This document shows, one piece after another, positions 43,356 to 53,095 of a stretch of DNA of 64,000 nucleotides. Numbering within the stretch: the stretch's first letter is position 1; each line of letters opens with the position of its first letter. The DNA lies in NCBI RefSeq assembly GCF_004344915.1, contig NZ_SKFG01000008.1, positions 148,507 through 212,506 of the forward strand, in the 5' to 3' direction. The stretch comes from Paenibacillus albiflavus. GTDB taxonomy: Bacteria > Bacillota > Bacilli > Paenibacillales > NBRC-103111. A program made the translations under genes and the position numbers. A model generated the notes under the pieces. The model did not search any database, was not told the origin of the DNA, and saw only the letters and a list, made by a program, of their open reading frames with translations.

Positions 43356-44465
43356 TTAAGTTTGCTCGAATTGATGGATCAACCCCTGCAAAGTATCGAG
43401 CGCTTTGCTAGCTTCCTGATCCGCGATCTGTGAAATATAGGCGATCTGATCCGAGCTTTGTTTATTAGCTGGTACAACATCAAAGAGCGTATCCAGCACC
43501 TCGGAGGTCTGATCGACGTATGAGGCATTCTTGATCGTCTGTTCTCTTCCTGACTGCACGAGCGCTACAGCCTGCATGACCGATTCATCAATCATGCGAA
43601 TGATCGCAGCGATGTCTGCCGCGGATTTATTCGTCTCATCCGCCAGCTTGCGAACCTCTGTCGAGACGACCGCAAATCCACGTCCATGCTCCCCGGCTCT
43701 AGCTGCTTCAATCGATGCATTCAAAGCTAGCAGGTTGGATTGATTGGCAAGCTCGCGAATGGATTTGAGAATGGTTGATATGGATGCCGCACGCTCTTGC
43801 AGCTGACGAATCTGCGACTCCTGCTCATAGGCAAGTGCCTTTTGATGTTCAAAAATACTCTGTGCCTTCAAAAGTTGCTTTCTTCCTTGTGTTGTCAGCT
43901 CCGTCATCTCATCCGAAATCCGCATCCCAATCTGAGTAGAAGCGATCACCTGTTTAACCGCATCGTGAATCTGAACTACCATTTGCTGTGTTGACTTTAC
44001 CGTAGCTACTTGAGCAGCATCAGCTTCTATTTGCAAAATCCGCGACATTTTGAGTAAATCTGCTATGGTCACAATACCTGCAAGCTTCCCATTCTCTACG
44101 ATGATGACGGAGTCATATAAATGGTACTCATCCCGACTCAATGCTTGATCGATCAGTGCTTGCGGCGAATCCGAAATATCCGCGATGATAGGCGATTGTT
44201 CCATCAACACACTTACTGACTTCTCAAAATACAACGAGCTTCCGTACAATCGTCCCATATGCAAATAAAACCGATCCTTCATAATCAAACCGATTGGAGC
44301 CTCTTCCGAATTGCACACCACTGCACAATCCACCGTTTCTAACGACTCAAACTGCTTGTGACATTCCCCGCATGTCTGCTCAGGACGAATAATTAGCGCT
44401 TTGCGTAAATAATCCTTAATCCTCATATGGCGAACTCTATTGGAATCAACTCGATCAGCAAGCAT
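43356..44465 (-). CDS. soluble methyl-accepting chemotaxis-type protein with CBS-like domains and CxxCH
   Basis: A 369-residue protein without membrane helices. The N-terminal ~150 residues look like a CBS pair ([49 protein letters not shown]), with an early CGECHKQF motif and further cysteines (VDCAVVC). The C-terminal half is an MCP signalling domain with the hairpin tip [20 protein letters not shown] and [20 protein letters not shown]. This fits a cytoplasmic chemoreceptor or signalling adaptor. CxxCH might bind metal or heme, or act as a thiol switch. The ribosome binding site is AGAGGAG. Confidence 0.85.
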   Translation of the reverse strand: MLADRVDSNRVRHMRIKDYLRKALIIRPEQTCGECHKQFESLETVDCAVVCNSEEAPIGLIMKDRFYLHMGRLYGSSLYFEKSVSVLMEQSPIIADISDSPQALIDQALSRDEYHLYDSVIIVENGKLAGIVTIADLLKMSRILQIEADAAQVATVKSTQQMVVQIHDAVKQVIASTQIGMRISDEMTELTTQGRKQLLKAQSIFEHQKALAYEQESQIRQLQERAASISTILKSIRELANQSNLLALNASIEAARAGEHGRGFAVVSTEVRKLADETNKSAADIAAIIRMIDESVMQAVALVQSGREQTIKNASYVDQTSEVLDTLFDVVPANKQSSDQIAYISQIADQEASKALDTLQGLIHQFEQT

Positions 44466-44534
44466 ACAAAGTCTCCTCTGACTAGTACTTTCTTCCCATC
44501 ATAGAGCGGAAATATTAAATTAAATGAGGAGCTA

Positions 44535-44551
44535 TGTAAACGCAACGTAAA
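44535..44551 (-). promoter_or_regulatory. possible OmpR-family boxes upstream of the CBS-MCP gene
   Basis: On the minus strand, TTTACG (44546-44551) and TTTACA (44535-44540) are direct repeats 11 bp apart, like those in the duplicated promoter at 37.0 and 40.2 kb. ATGAGGAG is also shared nearby but at a different spacing. Confidence 0.35.
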
Positions 44552-44570
44552 ATTGTTATCACGCAGGTAC

Positions 44571-45092
44571 TTATTGATTCATTGCATACAAATAGAGGAG
44601 ATAATCCGTCGGCGCACCTTGATGTCCGAGTTGATGAAGCATAGCAGATAGATTTCCACGATGATAAGTTCCATGATTACATACTTGCTGCATCACTTCC
44701 ACAAGAGGCACATCGATTCGTCCCAACCTCGGATGCTCATAAGTGATGATCTGATCCAAGTCCGAGTGATTGGTCAGGAAGTCCTCATACATAGCATTGG
44801 TTCTCCCATATTCAGCTTCTATCGCAGCTAAATTCTGCCCTTCTAGCCTATGAATGAATTCACCGATCTGAGCCGTAATGACATCATGGCTATCTCCACG
44901 CATACGCCTTAGAAGTACCATATCCGCCTTTGCAATATGCACGAGAACTTGATTTACCGTTGAAAATACACTTGTAATCTCCGTATCACATACCTCTTGT
45001 GGCAGCGTTCTTAAATGGTCAAAATACTTGTTATTCGCCCAGACATGATAATCATACAACTGAACGGCACGATGCTTGACTTGTGTACTCAT
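44571..45092 (-). CDS. DinB-fold protein
   Basis: A 173-residue four-helix-bundle protein of the DinB/YfiT type. The metal-binding histidines expected for the family are in VLVHIAKAD and NHGTYHRGNLSAML. DYHVWANNKYFDHL is the typical first helix. Family members include thiol transferases, but many are uncharacterised. The ATG at 45092 is preferred because AAGGG lies 9 bases upstream; the ATG at 45101 directly abuts it. Confidence 0.85.
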   Translation of the reverse strand: MSTQVKHRAVQLYDYHVWANNKYFDHLRTLPQEVCDTEITSVFSTVNQVLVHIAKADMVLLRRMRGDSHDVITAQIGEFIHRLEGQNLAAIEAEYGRTNAMYEDFLTNHSDLDQIITYEHPRLGRIDVPLVEVMQQVCNHGTYHRGNLSAMLHQLGHQGAPTDYLLYLYAMNQ

Positions 45093-45163
45093 CTTCCTCA
45101 TCCCTTCTCTTTTTTATCAATATATTCTTTAAAAAATACCCATACCCTCTAGAAAGTAAAAAA

Positions 45164-45190
45164 GACCCAAACGAATTACTCGTTTAGGGC
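45164..45190 (-). terminator. terminator of the ABC exporter and small peptide unit
   Basis: On the plus strand GACCCAAACGA (45164-45174) faces TCGTTTAGGGC (45180-45190). On the minus strand the stem is followed by TTTTTTACTTTC. It lies 24 bases after the stop of the 33-residue peptide gene. Confidence 0.75.
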
Positions 45191-45214
45191 CTTGGTTTAT
45201 AAGCTGATGATGAA

Positions 45215-45316
45215 TTATTTCAATCCGCTAGCTACTTCATTGATCATTTCAGTCATGGACAGTAGTCCACCGCCACCGCCTGATAGGTACCAGTAGTTAG
45301 CTGGAACCAGGGCCAT
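45215..45316 (-). CDS. putative 33-residue Gly-rich peptide downstream of ABC exporter genes
   Basis: A small frame begins with an ATG at 45316, just after an in-frame stop, and ends 24 bases before a strong terminator. The peptide begins MALVPANYWYLSGG, then has three more glycines, and ends with LLSMTEMINEVASGLK. The upstream AATGAGCGGAT is a weak ribosome binding site. It lies 49 bp downstream of two ABC exporter genes on the same strand, so it may be a transported peptide. I recognise no family. It might also be a remnant of a longer gene. Confidence 0.4.
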   Translation of the reverse strand: MALVPANYWYLSGGGGGLLSMTEMINEVASGLK

Positions 45317-45365
45317 ATCCGCTCATTTTACCATCGGCGTTTCGTGCTAACGTACATCATATTTG

Positions 45366-47204
45366 CTAAAAGTCTACCACTTCCCCATACCACTGCGCTT
45401 GCGCATGATACATGGCGGCATATTGACCGCCCTTGGCTAGCAGCTCGGTATGATCACCCTCTTCTATAATTCTTCCATCTGCAAATACCAGGATTCGATC
45501 TACAATCGTGGTAATGCCCAATCGGTGAGAAATCAAGATCGTCGTCTTATCCCCTGTAATTTTAGCAAAATCACGATACAACTGGGCTTCAGCAACTGGA
45601 TCAAGCGCTGAGGTAGGCTCATCCAGCACCATAATCCTAGCCTTGTCACGATACATAGCACGTGTGATCGCAACCTTCTGCCACTGCCCGCCCGAAAGAT
45701 CATTGCCCCCTTCACTAAACGTTCCTACGGTTTCATCAAGCCCATTAGGCTGCGCTTCAATAAAAGAGAATGCATTCGTTGTCTTGGTGAGCTTCTCCAG
45801 ATCTTCATCCGTTATTTTGCGGCTTCTATCGGAGAATGTAATGTTCTCTTTAATAGAAGTCTCGTATCTGCCAAAATTCTGAAAGACGACAGAGATTGCG
45901 TTCCGCACGGATGCAAGATAGTTTTTGACATTAAGCCCACCAACCGTAACTTCTCCAGATGTAGGCTGATGCATACCGCACAGTAGATTCGCAAACGTCG
46001 ATTTGCCAGAGCCATTCTCACCAACAATCGCTATTTTCTCGCCTTGCTTGATCGTGATACTTAGGTTTTTAAGTGCTTGCATAGTTGAATTCGGATACGT
46101 AAAGCTTACATTTTCAAATACAATATCTGCCTGATCCAGAACTTGCGGATGATCCTCCAGCTTCTCCTTAGGCGTTGCATCCAGCTCAAAGAAGTCCTTC
46201 ATATAACGAATATCCCCAAAAAATTGCGCAATGCCAACAAACACTTTGGTCGTTGCATTCTGCAACTGCACAGCAAGCGTAGAGACGAGCATAAATACAC
46301 CAAGCCCGATCGCAGGATTATCGTATATTTGCTTCGCTACAAGCAGCAAGATGCCAATATAAACTCCGTTTCGAAGTATATCCGCCAACGAATTATACAC
46401 AACATGCTTACGGGATACGGCGTTCTTCTGTTTCAGATAGTTCATCGACACGTCACGCCATTTGTCCTTAATCCATGGATACATGCCAAAAAAACGAACA
46501 TCATTCATCGATTTACAATTCTCATTCGCTCCTGATGCCATATAGAATAAATGGACGGACATCGCGCCATCTTTCATAGATTTGGTCTTATTTTTGTAAT
46601 CCTCATCTTTTTGTTTAATGGATAGGACAACTGCAGGAATACAGGTTGCAATCAGGATCATAACGATCAACAAGCTAACATCGAGCAGAACAAGTGTAAT
46701 GCTAACAAAGGTAATGACCTGCTGTAAAATAACGATGGATTGCTGCATGCTTTGCGCAACCTGTGAGCCTCCGGACATCTCTGCAAAGGCCAGCTTATCC
46801 CGATAGTCTCCTTCATTCTCAATATATTTGTACTCCACGCTGCTTGCAGACTCAATAATCTTCTTCTTCATGTATCTGGTTGTACGCTGCCGATCAACCT
46901 CCGCATAATAATCACTGGCAAATAGATAGCTTGTCTGCATCAGATATAGAAGGATCAACAAGCCAAGCACGAGCAAAGCTGTCATGATGGTTTCCTGTCC
47001 TTGAAAGATTTGCTGCACATGATTCGTAAAATCCCGAAGCGTCATAGAAATCCATACAGGTACGAAAGCCATTGCAAATCCGATAAGATTAACGAACAGC
47101 GACATTGTGCTTTTGGTCCTAAAGCTGACTTGCAGCGCCTTCCCTGCAATTCGAAGAACCTCACCGATCCCAAGCCTTCCCTTAAGCTCTTGCTGGTTCT
47201 TCAT
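45366..47204 (-). CDS. ABC exporter half-transporter (TMD-NBD), second gene
   Basis: A 612-residue half-transporter. An N-terminal membrane domain of about six helices is followed by an ATPase with Walker A (AIVGENGSGKSTFANLL), signature (NDLSGGQWQKVAITRAM), Walker B (RIMVLDEPTSALDP) and H-loop (LISHRLG). No C39 peptidase domain is present. Its start overlaps the previous ABC gene by 23 bp, and both are similar, so they probably form a heterodimeric exporter. The substrate may be the adjacent small peptide, a lipid or a drug. Confidence 0.92.
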   Translation of the reverse strand: MKNQQELKGRLGIGEVLRIAGKALQVSFRTKSTMSLFVNLIGFAMAFVPVWISMTLRDFTNHVQQIFQGQETIMTALLVLGLLILLYLMQTSYLFASDYYAEVDRQRTTRYMKKKIIESASSVEYKYIENEGDYRDKLAFAEMSGGSQVAQSMQQSIVILQQVITFVSITLVLLDVSLLIVMILIATCIPAVVLSIKQKDEDYKNKTKSMKDGAMSVHLFYMASGANENCKSMNDVRFFGMYPWIKDKWRDVSMNYLKQKNAVSRKHVVYNSLADILRNGVYIGILLLVAKQIYDNPAIGLGVFMLVSTLAVQLQNATTKVFVGIAQFFGDIRYMKDFFELDATPKEKLEDHPQVLDQADIVFENVSFTYPNSTMQALKNLSITIKQGEKIAIVGENGSGKSTFANLLCGMHQPTSGEVTVGGLNVKNYLASVRNAISVVFQNFGRYETSIKENITFSDRSRKITDEDLEKLTKTTNAFSFIEAQPNGLDETVGTFSEGGNDLSGGQWQKVAITRAMYRDKARIMVLDEPTSALDPVAEAQLYRDFAKITGDKTTILISHRLGITTIVDRILVFADGRIIEEGDHTELLAKGGQYAAMYHAQAQWYGEVVDF

Positions 47205-49053
47205 CCCTTACACCTCTTTCATCCTTGCGATCTTCAGACAAGTCATACCACTGAGCCTGCTCTTGAAAAAAGTTAGCATAAACGCCGCCCTTGGCCATCA
47301 GTTCCTCATGGGCACCATCTTCCACAATTCTGCCGCCATCCAGCACCAGAATACGATCTGCCAAACGAGCAAAACCAATGCGATGGGAAACAAGAATCGA
47401 AGTTCTGCCACCCAGTTTCTGCTTAATATGAAAAAATTGCTCCATCTCGGCAATCGGATCAAGCATCGAGGCTGGCTCGTCAAAAATCATGACTTCCTTA
47501 TCACTCATATGCGTACGGGAAACCGCCACACGCTGCCCTTCGCCGCCAGAGAGCATGGCGCCATCCTTATGAACCTGTTTACCTAAGCGATGGTTTAATC
47601 CTTGCTTTAGCTTCTGCAGCACTTTTGCTGCACCACCTCGTTCAATAGCACTCATGATCATTGGCTCATTGCCAATTTCCTTCACATTCCCCATTCCGAC
47701 GTTCTCGCCAAGCGTTAAGTGGAACAAGTAAAAATCTTGAAAGAAGGTCCCGATTCGATCCATCACAAAGTCTTTACGATATTCCGAGTATCGTCTGCCC
47801 ATGAACTTCACTTCGCCTTCAGTAGGCGCATAGAGTCCAAGCAGAATCTTAATGAGCGTCGTTTTGCCGCAACCGTTGCTGCCGACAAGAGCTACCGTTT
47901 CACCACGTTTTATCTGGAAATTAAGATCATTCAGTACAGGCCTGTCTGCTTTATAGGCGAAAGACAAGTTGCGAACTTCAAAGCAAACCTCCGAATCAAG
48001 CGGGGTATCCGCTTTCCGTGATTCCTCCTTAGGATCAACTGCCTGTGTATTCTCAAAAAAACGGCGCTGAATATCCAGTCCATACAGACCATAATCAAGA
48101 TGCTGATAGCTTTTGGGAATCGTCGCTACTGCTTCTGCAATACTGGTACACAGAAGGAATATCATAAGAAGCACATCAGGAGTCATTGTGCCGCCTGCAA
48201 CCTGAAACAAGGCATACACCATCATCAGCACCATAAACACATAAAATCCCACTTTACTGAAAAAAGTGATCTGAGCTATACCATATGAACGCTCCACTTG
48301 CGTTTTCTCAATTGTGTCATAAGCCTCATCCCACTTCGTCTTCACCCATTCTGAGCTGTTAAAAATTCGGGTTTCCTTAGCCGGATCTCCATTCTGCGCC
48401 AGTTTCTCGAAATAATCCGCTTTGCGAAGCATCTCTCGCATTTCTTGCCATGCAACACGAGCCTTATTAGAGAACGCTGAATTGAGATAAATAACGACAA
48501 GGATATAAAAGACGGTCATGATAAAAATAATTTTTGAGGTGATGAGCGCTACAATCATTAGAGAAATGATAGAAGCCATTCTCGCCAGCAGCGAGCAGCC
48601 TGAACTCATCAGATCCGTCAGTGAGCCACAACGGGAAATAGCAGCAAAGTACTCATCCTTGACCTCCTTCTTCACTAGCTCGGATAGATCGATTCGCTGC
48701 GCGCTGTCCATCATCTCTTCTTCGAGTCCCAAATAATAAGAATCAAACATCGTCATATACAGAAAATCATCATTCAAGCGAGTTGAGAGCCCTGACACCA
48801 TCAGGATAATCCCCAGCATGACAATATCCGGAACCAAGGCTGAGAACGAACCCGCTCCCGTCGAGATAAAGCCAGACAAGTTCGCGATAATATCGCGATT
48901 GTAGGCGAGCGCTATGGCAGGCAGCACGGCAAGCCCCATGCTAAGCACAGTCCAGAGCAAAAACATTTTACGGTCAATTTTCCAGGCAAGCCGGATTCCC
49001 CATTTAGCTGCTAATAGCTTATCCGTCAAGCCAGCCTTCTTCCTGTTAGCCAT
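47182..49053 (-). CDS. ABC exporter half-transporter (TMD-NBD), first gene
   Basis: A 623-residue half-transporter with a membrane domain and an ATPase: Walker A ALVGSNGCGKTTLIKIL, signature AMLSGGEGQRVAVSRTH, Walker B VMIFDEPASMLDP, and H-loop LVSHRIG. Asp-Glu in Walker B and LSGGE are intact, so the site should be active. The ribosome binding site is GGGGGTAG. The region directly upstream holds copy 2 of the two-hairpin repeat, leaving little room for a normal promoter. Confidence 0.92.
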   Translation of the reverse strand: MANRKKAGLTDKLLAAKWGIRLAWKIDRKMFLLWTVLSMGLAVLPAIALAYNRDIIANLSGFISTGAGSFSALVPDIVMLGIILMVSGLSTRLNDDFLYMTMFDSYYLGLEEEMMDSAQRIDLSELVKKEVKDEYFAAISRCGSLTDLMSSGCSLLARMASIISLMIVALITSKIIFIMTVFYILVVIYLNSAFSNKARVAWQEMREMLRKADYFEKLAQNGDPAKETRIFNSSEWVKTKWDEAYDTIEKTQVERSYGIAQITFFSKVGFYVFMVLMMVYALFQVAGGTMTPDVLLMIFLLCTSIAEAVATIPKSYQHLDYGLYGLDIQRRFFENTQAVDPKEESRKADTPLDSEVCFEVRNLSFAYKADRPVLNDLNFQIKRGETVALVGSNGCGKTTLIKILLGLYAPTEGEVKFMGRRYSEYRKDFVMDRIGTFFQDFYLFHLTLGENVGMGNVKEIGNEPMIMSAIERGGAAKVLQKLKQGLNHRLGKQVHKDGAMLSGGEGQRVAVSRTHMSDKEVMIFDEPASMLDPIAEMEQFFHIKQKLGGRTSILVSHRIGFARLADRILVLDGGRIVEDGAHEELMAKGGVYANFFQEQAQWYDLSEDRKDERGVRDEEPARA

Positions 49054-49076
49054 GTTCTACCCCCGAATTCCACTTG

Positions 49077-49168
49077 AAGAAACGGTTTCACCGTCTTTAT
49101 AAGACGGATGCGTTTCTTAAGGTGATACTTAGAATTTATGAGCTAAGCAAAATAAATTCTATATCACC
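49077..49168. repeat. two-hairpin repeat element, copy 2
   Basis: Hairpin 1: AAGAAACG (49077-49084) pairs with CGTTTCTT (49111-49118), enclosing CCGTCTT-TAT-AAGACGG (49091-49107). Hairpin 2: GGTGATA (49121-49127) pairs with TATCACC (49162-49168), and TAGAATTTAT (49130-49139) pairs with ATAAATTCTA (49152-49161). Same order and junction (TTTCYTAAGGT) as the copy at 6912-7000, with stem changes that preserve pairing. It lies between the exporter start and the terminator of the next gene. Confidence 0.7.
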
Positions 49169-49170
49169 GA

Positions 49171-49221
49171 AAAAAGACATGGAGAACCCTCACTATAAAT
49201 AGTTTAGGGTTCTCCATGTCT
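49171..49221 (-). terminator. terminator of the copper cluster and reductase-like gene
   Basis: AGACATGGAGAACCCT (49175-49190) pairs perfectly with AGGGTTCTCCATGTCT (49206-49221). TTTTTT follows on the minus strand. Confidence 0.9.
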
Positions 49222-49301
49222 CTCCCGTTTTTATCTAAATTATCATAATATACGGAATACTATAAGCGATAATTAGATAAAATGGAACCACAAATAAAAG
49301 A

Positions 49302-49919
49302 CTAGCTCACTCTAGCTCTCAATTCTTCCACTGTCATGCGATCAATGAAACGCGCAAACTTCTCCTTCATCTTGCCATATTTCTGATAGAGATGAATGAG
49401 TTTAAGAACCTGCGGAATCAGCATCTCTTCTGGCACCTCAGAAAGGAACAAGCTGCCTATTCCTGCTTTGATCGATTTCGGTTCACCGCCAATATAGATG
49501 GAGAACTTATCTTTTATTTTCACAACACCAATATCTTTGAGCAGCGGTTCACTAGTACCGAGCGCACAGCCAGCATAGCCGATCTTGAGCGGGCCTGGTG
49601 TAGCTAATCCGGCAATCGCCTCATTCAGCTTTCTTGCGATTTCCAGTCCCGCATCTTCCGCACCGCGGCAGAAGTGACATGCAATCAAGCTCTTGGTGTA
49701 GAAGCCAGATGGATAAATCTCCAACCCGATTTTCTTCAATTCAGTCTGCACCTCATCGATTCGATCCTCAGCCATCTCGACATACAATTGCTTGAACGTC
49801 GTTAACTCAATTTTGGCATCCTCGCCAATGATAGAGCCTAGGACGGCCAGTTGTTCTGGCCTGAACATAGCTCCTCCTACTTCAAAGCCTGGTGTCACTG
49901 CAAATTTCCCCATTGTCAT
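49302..49919 (-). CDS. nitrite/sulfite reductase-like half protein
   Basis: A 205-residue protein with a ferredoxin-like half domain of sulfite/nitrite reductases (ELTTFKQLYVEMAEDRIDEV) and a cysteine region (SLIACHFCRGAEDAG, then IGYAGCALGTSEPLL). This resembles the 4Fe-4S/siroheme part, but spacing is shorter than in full enzymes, so catalysis is uncertain. It begins 33 bp after copA with a GGAGG site and probably shares its transcript. A role in copper stress or siroheme/Fe-S chemistry is only inferred. Confidence 0.75.
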   Translation of the reverse strand: MTMGKFAVTPGFEVGGAMFRPEQLAVLGSIIGEDAKIELTTFKQLYVEMAEDRIDEVQTELKKIGLEIYPSGFYTKSLIACHFCRGAEDAGLEIARKLNEAIAGLATPGPLKIGYAGCALGTSEPLLKDIGVVKIKDKFSIYIGGEPKSIKAGIGSLFLSEVPEEMLIPQVLKLIHLYQKYGKMKEKFARFIDRMTVEELRARVS

Positions 49920-49952
49920 TTACGCTTACCTCCCCATGATAAGCCAAACCTT

Positions 49953-52373
49953 TTATTTAAGCTTCACTCGCTGCAAACGTAAGGCATTCAAGACAACCGA
50001 TACCGAGCTTAAAGCCATCGCTGCCCCTGCTACCCAAGGCGCAAGCAATCCTATGGCTGCAATCGGGATACCGAGTGAGTTGTAGGCAAGTGCCCAGAAC
50101 AAGTTCTGCTTAATGTTGCCCATTGTTCTTTTACTCATATAAATCGCATCTGGAATGCTATTCAAGTCACCGCGCATTAGCGTTACGTCTGCTGCTTCCA
50201 TCGCAATGTCGGTACCTGTACCTATCGCTATCCCTACGTCAGCAGTAGCCAGAGCTGGTGCATCGTTAATGCCGTCCCCAACCATCGCAACTTTGACACC
50301 TGTTGCCTGCAATTTCTTCACTTCGTTCGCTTTGCCTTCCGGCAATACTTCGGCAAGTACATGATCAATGCCAACCTGTTTCGCAATGGCTTCCGCAGTA
50401 CGGGTATTATCCCCCGTGATCATGACGACATCAATGCCCATTGCTCGTAATCGCGCAATCGCTTCTACTGATGTTTCTTTAATCGTATCCGCTACGGCAA
50501 CCATCCCTGCAAAATGACGATCAATTGCGATTAGCATCGCTGTCTTGCCTGCCGATTCATAAGCTTCCATCTCAGCATTAAGCTGGCTATAATCAATCGA
50601 CTCACGGTTCAACAGCTTACGAGTGCCTACTAATACATTCTTGCCTTCTACGATGGCTTCAATTCCATAGCCAGGGATAGCTTCAAAGTGCTGAACGGCT
50701 GGCAGCTGAATGCCTTTCTCCACGATACCTGCGACAATCGCTTCTGCAAGTGGATGCTCCGATTGTTTCTCAGCAGCCCCTAGTAAACGAAGCACTTCCG
50801 TTTCATCCATCCCTACAACGGTGACGTCTGTTAATTCCGGTTTACCTTTGGTCACTGTACCTGTTTTATCAAGAATGATCGTCTGTACTTGGTGCATCGA
50901 CTCTAAATGCTCGCCGCCTTTGAATAGAATACCGAATTCGGCTGCACGACCTGAACCTGCCATAATCGATGTAGGTGTTGCAAGACCTAATGCACAAGGA
51001 CAAGCGATAACGAGAATTGCGATCCCGATCTTAAGTGCACTTGCAAAATCTCCAGGTGTAATGAACAAATACCAGATCAGGAACGCAACTACGGCAATCC
51101 CAACAACGATCGGCACGAAAATACCCGAAATAATGTCAGCGATACGTTGAATTGGAGCTTTGGAGCCTTGCGCATCTTCCACAACTTTGATGATCTGGGC
51201 TAAAGCTGTTTCTTTGCCCACCTTCGTTGCTTTGATTCTAAGACTGCCATGCTTATTCACGGTAGCACCGATTACGACATCGCCAGCTTTTTTCTCAACA
51301 GGCAGGCTCTCACCTGTAAGCATGGATTCATCAATCGAGGAAATACCTTCAATCACTTCACCATCAACTGGAATCTTCTCACCAGGTTTAACAATTACGA
51401 CATCACCCACGATTACTTCTTCCACTGGAATGCTGATTTCTGCGCCATCACGAACAACGAGCGCCATCTTGGCTTGGAGACCCATAAGTTTCTTAATGGC
51501 TTCAGAAGTGCGCCCTTTCGCTAAGCTTTCGAATAGCTTACCGAGAATGATTAATGTGATTAATATTGCACTTGTTTCATAATACATTTCCGGCATATGG
51601 TGAACTTCTGCTGCAATCGCCCATTGAATCGTGAGGTATAAGCTGTAGAAGTAAGCCGCGGATGTACCCAATGCCACGAGAACGTCCATATTAGCGCTCT
51701 TATTGCGAAGTGCCTTGTAAGCCCCGACATAGAACTGTTTACCGATAATGAATTGTACAGGAGTTGCTAGAATGAGCTGAACCCAAGGATTCATCAAGAA
51801 ATCAGGCAAATAGATCCATGATGTAAACGAAAAATGGCTTACCATTGCCCAGAGTAGTGGGAAAGAAAGAATAGCTGAGATTAGCAGCTTACGCTTATGC
51901 CATACAAGCTCTTTCTCTTTGCGATCTTTCGTATCAGTCTTATCGCTCTTCGGCGTAGCTTTGTATCCAAGCTGATCCACTTTCTTCATCATGTCTTGGA
52001 TACTAACTTCTGCAGCAACGAATTCCACATGCGCAGTTTCCAGCGCTAGGTTAACGGTTGCATGACTAACACCTGGCAGCTTATTTAATCCCTTCTCAAT
52101 TCTTGTCGCACAAGCTGCACAAGTCATACCTGTAATATCGAAATCCGCGCTTTCCTTCACTGTGCTGTATCCGAGATCCTCGATTTTCTTCTCAATCTGA
52201 GGCAAATTAACTTTCGACTTGTCGTAAGTGACCGAAGCTTTCTCCAAAGCAAAATTCACATTCGCTTCTTCAACACCATCGATTTTCTTAAGCCCCTTCT
52301 CAATCCGATTCGCACAAGCCGCACAAGTCATTCCTGCAATCTGTACAGTTAGCTGTTTGCTCGATCCTTCCAT
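49953..52373 (-). CDS. copA: copper-exporting P-type ATPase CopA
   Basis: An 806-residue P1B ATPase with two N-terminal heavy-metal domains (both GMTCAAC), eight helices, the transport motif [13 protein letters not shown], phosphorylation site [34 protein letters not shown] and [19 protein letters not shown]. It expels Cu(I). I place the start at the ATG at 52373, because the ATG at 52391 abuts the CsoR operator and would sit at or before the transcription start. A hairpin and its own operator separate it from copZ. Confidence 0.96.
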   Translation of the reverse strand: MEGSSKQLTVQIAGMTCAACANRIEKGLKKIDGVEEANVNFALEKASVTYDKSKVNLPQIEKKIEDLGYSTVKESADFDITGMTCAACATRIEKGLNKLPGVSHATVNLALETAHVEFVAAEVSIQDMMKKVDQLGYKATPKSDKTDTKDRKEKELVWHKRKLLISAILSFPLLWAMVSHFSFTSWIYLPDFLMNPWVQLILATPVQFIIGKQFYVGAYKALRNKSANMDVLVALGTSAAYFYSLYLTIQWAIAAEVHHMPEMYYETSAILITLIILGKLFESLAKGRTSEAIKKLMGLQAKMALVVRDGAEISIPVEEVIVGDVVIVKPGEKIPVDGEVIEGISSIDESMLTGESLPVEKKAGDVVIGATVNKHGSLRIKATKVGKETALAQIIKVVEDAQGSKAPIQRIADIISGIFVPIVVGIAVVAFLIWYLFITPGDFASALKIGIAILVIACPCALGLATPTSIMAGSGRAAEFGILFKGGEHLESMHQVQTIILDKTGTVTKGKPELTDVTVVGMDETEVLRLLGAAEKQSEHPLAEAIVAGIVEKGIQLPAVQHFEAIPGYGIEAIVEGKNVLVGTRKLLNRESIDYSQLNAEMEAYESAGKTAMLIAIDRHFAGMVAVADTIKETSVEAIARLRAMGIDVVMITGDNTRTAEAIAKQVGIDHVLAEVLPEGKANEVKKLQATGVKVAMVGDGINDAPALATADVGIAIGTGTDIAMEAADVTLMRGDLNSIPDAIYMSKRTMGNIKQNLFWALAYNSLGIPIAAIGLLAPWVAGAAMALSSVSVVLNALRLQRVKLK

Positions 52374-52391
52374 GATTCTCATCCCTTTCAT

Positions 52392-52408
52392 ATACCCGTA
52401 TGGGGTAT
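52392..52408 (-). promoter_or_regulatory. CsoR operator of copA
   Basis: ATACCCGTATGGGGTAT (plus strand) matches the CsoR pseudo-palindrome, TACCC-N-GGGGTA type. It lies 19 bp upstream of the chosen copA start, so CsoR would block copA transcription until copper binds. Confidence 0.8.
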
Positions 52409-52443
52409 ATTTTATTCAAAAAAATATAGCACTAACCAAACTG

Positions 52444-52492
52444 TTCAAGGAGATGCGGCTAACGATCTGGCAGCCCATGCGATCTCCTTGAA
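52444..52492. repeat. hairpin between copZ and copA
   Basis: TTCAAGGAGAT (52444-52454) pairs perfectly with ATCTCCTTGAA (52482-52492), with GGCT/AGCC inside. There is no good T-run. It may partly terminate or process the csoR-copZ transcript ahead of the copA promoter. Confidence 0.6.
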
Positions 52493-52510
52493 TTCAACTT
52501 ATATCCAAAC

Positions 52511-52711
52511 TTAAACTACATCATATCCTTGATCTTCAATTGCTTCTTTAACCGCATCGAGTGTAATTTGGGATTCATCATAAGTTACGGTTACTTGTTT
52601 ATTCGCTAGATCCACTTGACCAGTAGCGCCTAATTGCTTCATTGCACCTTCTACTGAATTAACACAATGACCACAAGACATTCCTTCTACGTTCAAAGTA
52701 ACTGTTGCCAT
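52511..52711 (-). CDS. copZ: copper chaperone CopZ
   Basis: A 66-residue heavy-metal-associated domain with the Cu(I) site VEGMSCGHCVNSVEGAM (CxxC). It delivers copper to CopA and to CsoR. The ATG at 52711 is used since AAGGAG lies 9 bases upstream; the ATG at 52720 directly abuts that site. It follows csoR by 21 bp. Confidence 0.94.
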   Translation of the reverse strand: MATVTLNVEGMSCGHCVNSVEGAMKQLGATGQVDLANKQVTVTYDESQITLDAVKEAIEDQGYDVV

Positions 52712-52732
52712 TCTTAACATCTCCTTCGTTTA

Positions 52733-53065
52733 TTATTTCATTAATTTATTGATTGTAATTAGGAGTTCATCCACTACTTCATGATCGCCTTCTTGCAACC
52801 GTTCGATCACACAACTCTTCATATGACCTTCAAGAAGAATCTTGCCGACACTATTCAGCGCGGATTGAATGGCCGCAATCTGATTCAGAACATCATCGCA
52901 GTAAGTATCTTTCTCAATCAAGCCTTTGACACCGCGAATTTGTCCTTCGATCCGATTCAAGCGTGAAACCAGATTGTTCTTTATTTTATCTGAATGGTGA
53001 CTTTTGCGTGTACTTGGATCGCTATGGCAACTGGCTTCCATATTGTTCGTCTGTTGTTGTTCCAT
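52733..53065 (-). CDS. csoR: copper-sensing repressor CsoR
   Basis: A 110-residue helical repressor. The Cu(I) site appears as DTYCDDVLNQ, then LLEGHMKSCVIERL, giving the Cys-His-Cys set. NRIEGQIRGVKGLIEKD is the family DNA-contacting region. The N-terminal ~30 residues add a Cys/His-rich stretch (CHSDPSTRKSHHSD), longer than in some CsoRs. The ATG at 53065 has AAGGAGGG; earlier in-frame starts would run through the operator. It is first in csoR-copZ(-copA). Confidence 0.94.
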   Translation of the reverse strand: MEQQQTNNMEASCHSDPSTRKSHHSDKIKNNLVSRLNRIEGQIRGVKGLIEKDTYCDDVLNQIAAIQSALNSVGKILLEGHMKSCVIERLQEGDHEVVDELLITINKLMK

Positions 53066-53095
53066 AATTACCCTCCTTACATTTTCAATATACCA

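Noticed and set aside
52374..52391. ATG at 52391 as the copA start
   Set aside because: It abuts the CsoR operator, where the transcript should begin, and lacks a ribosome binding site.
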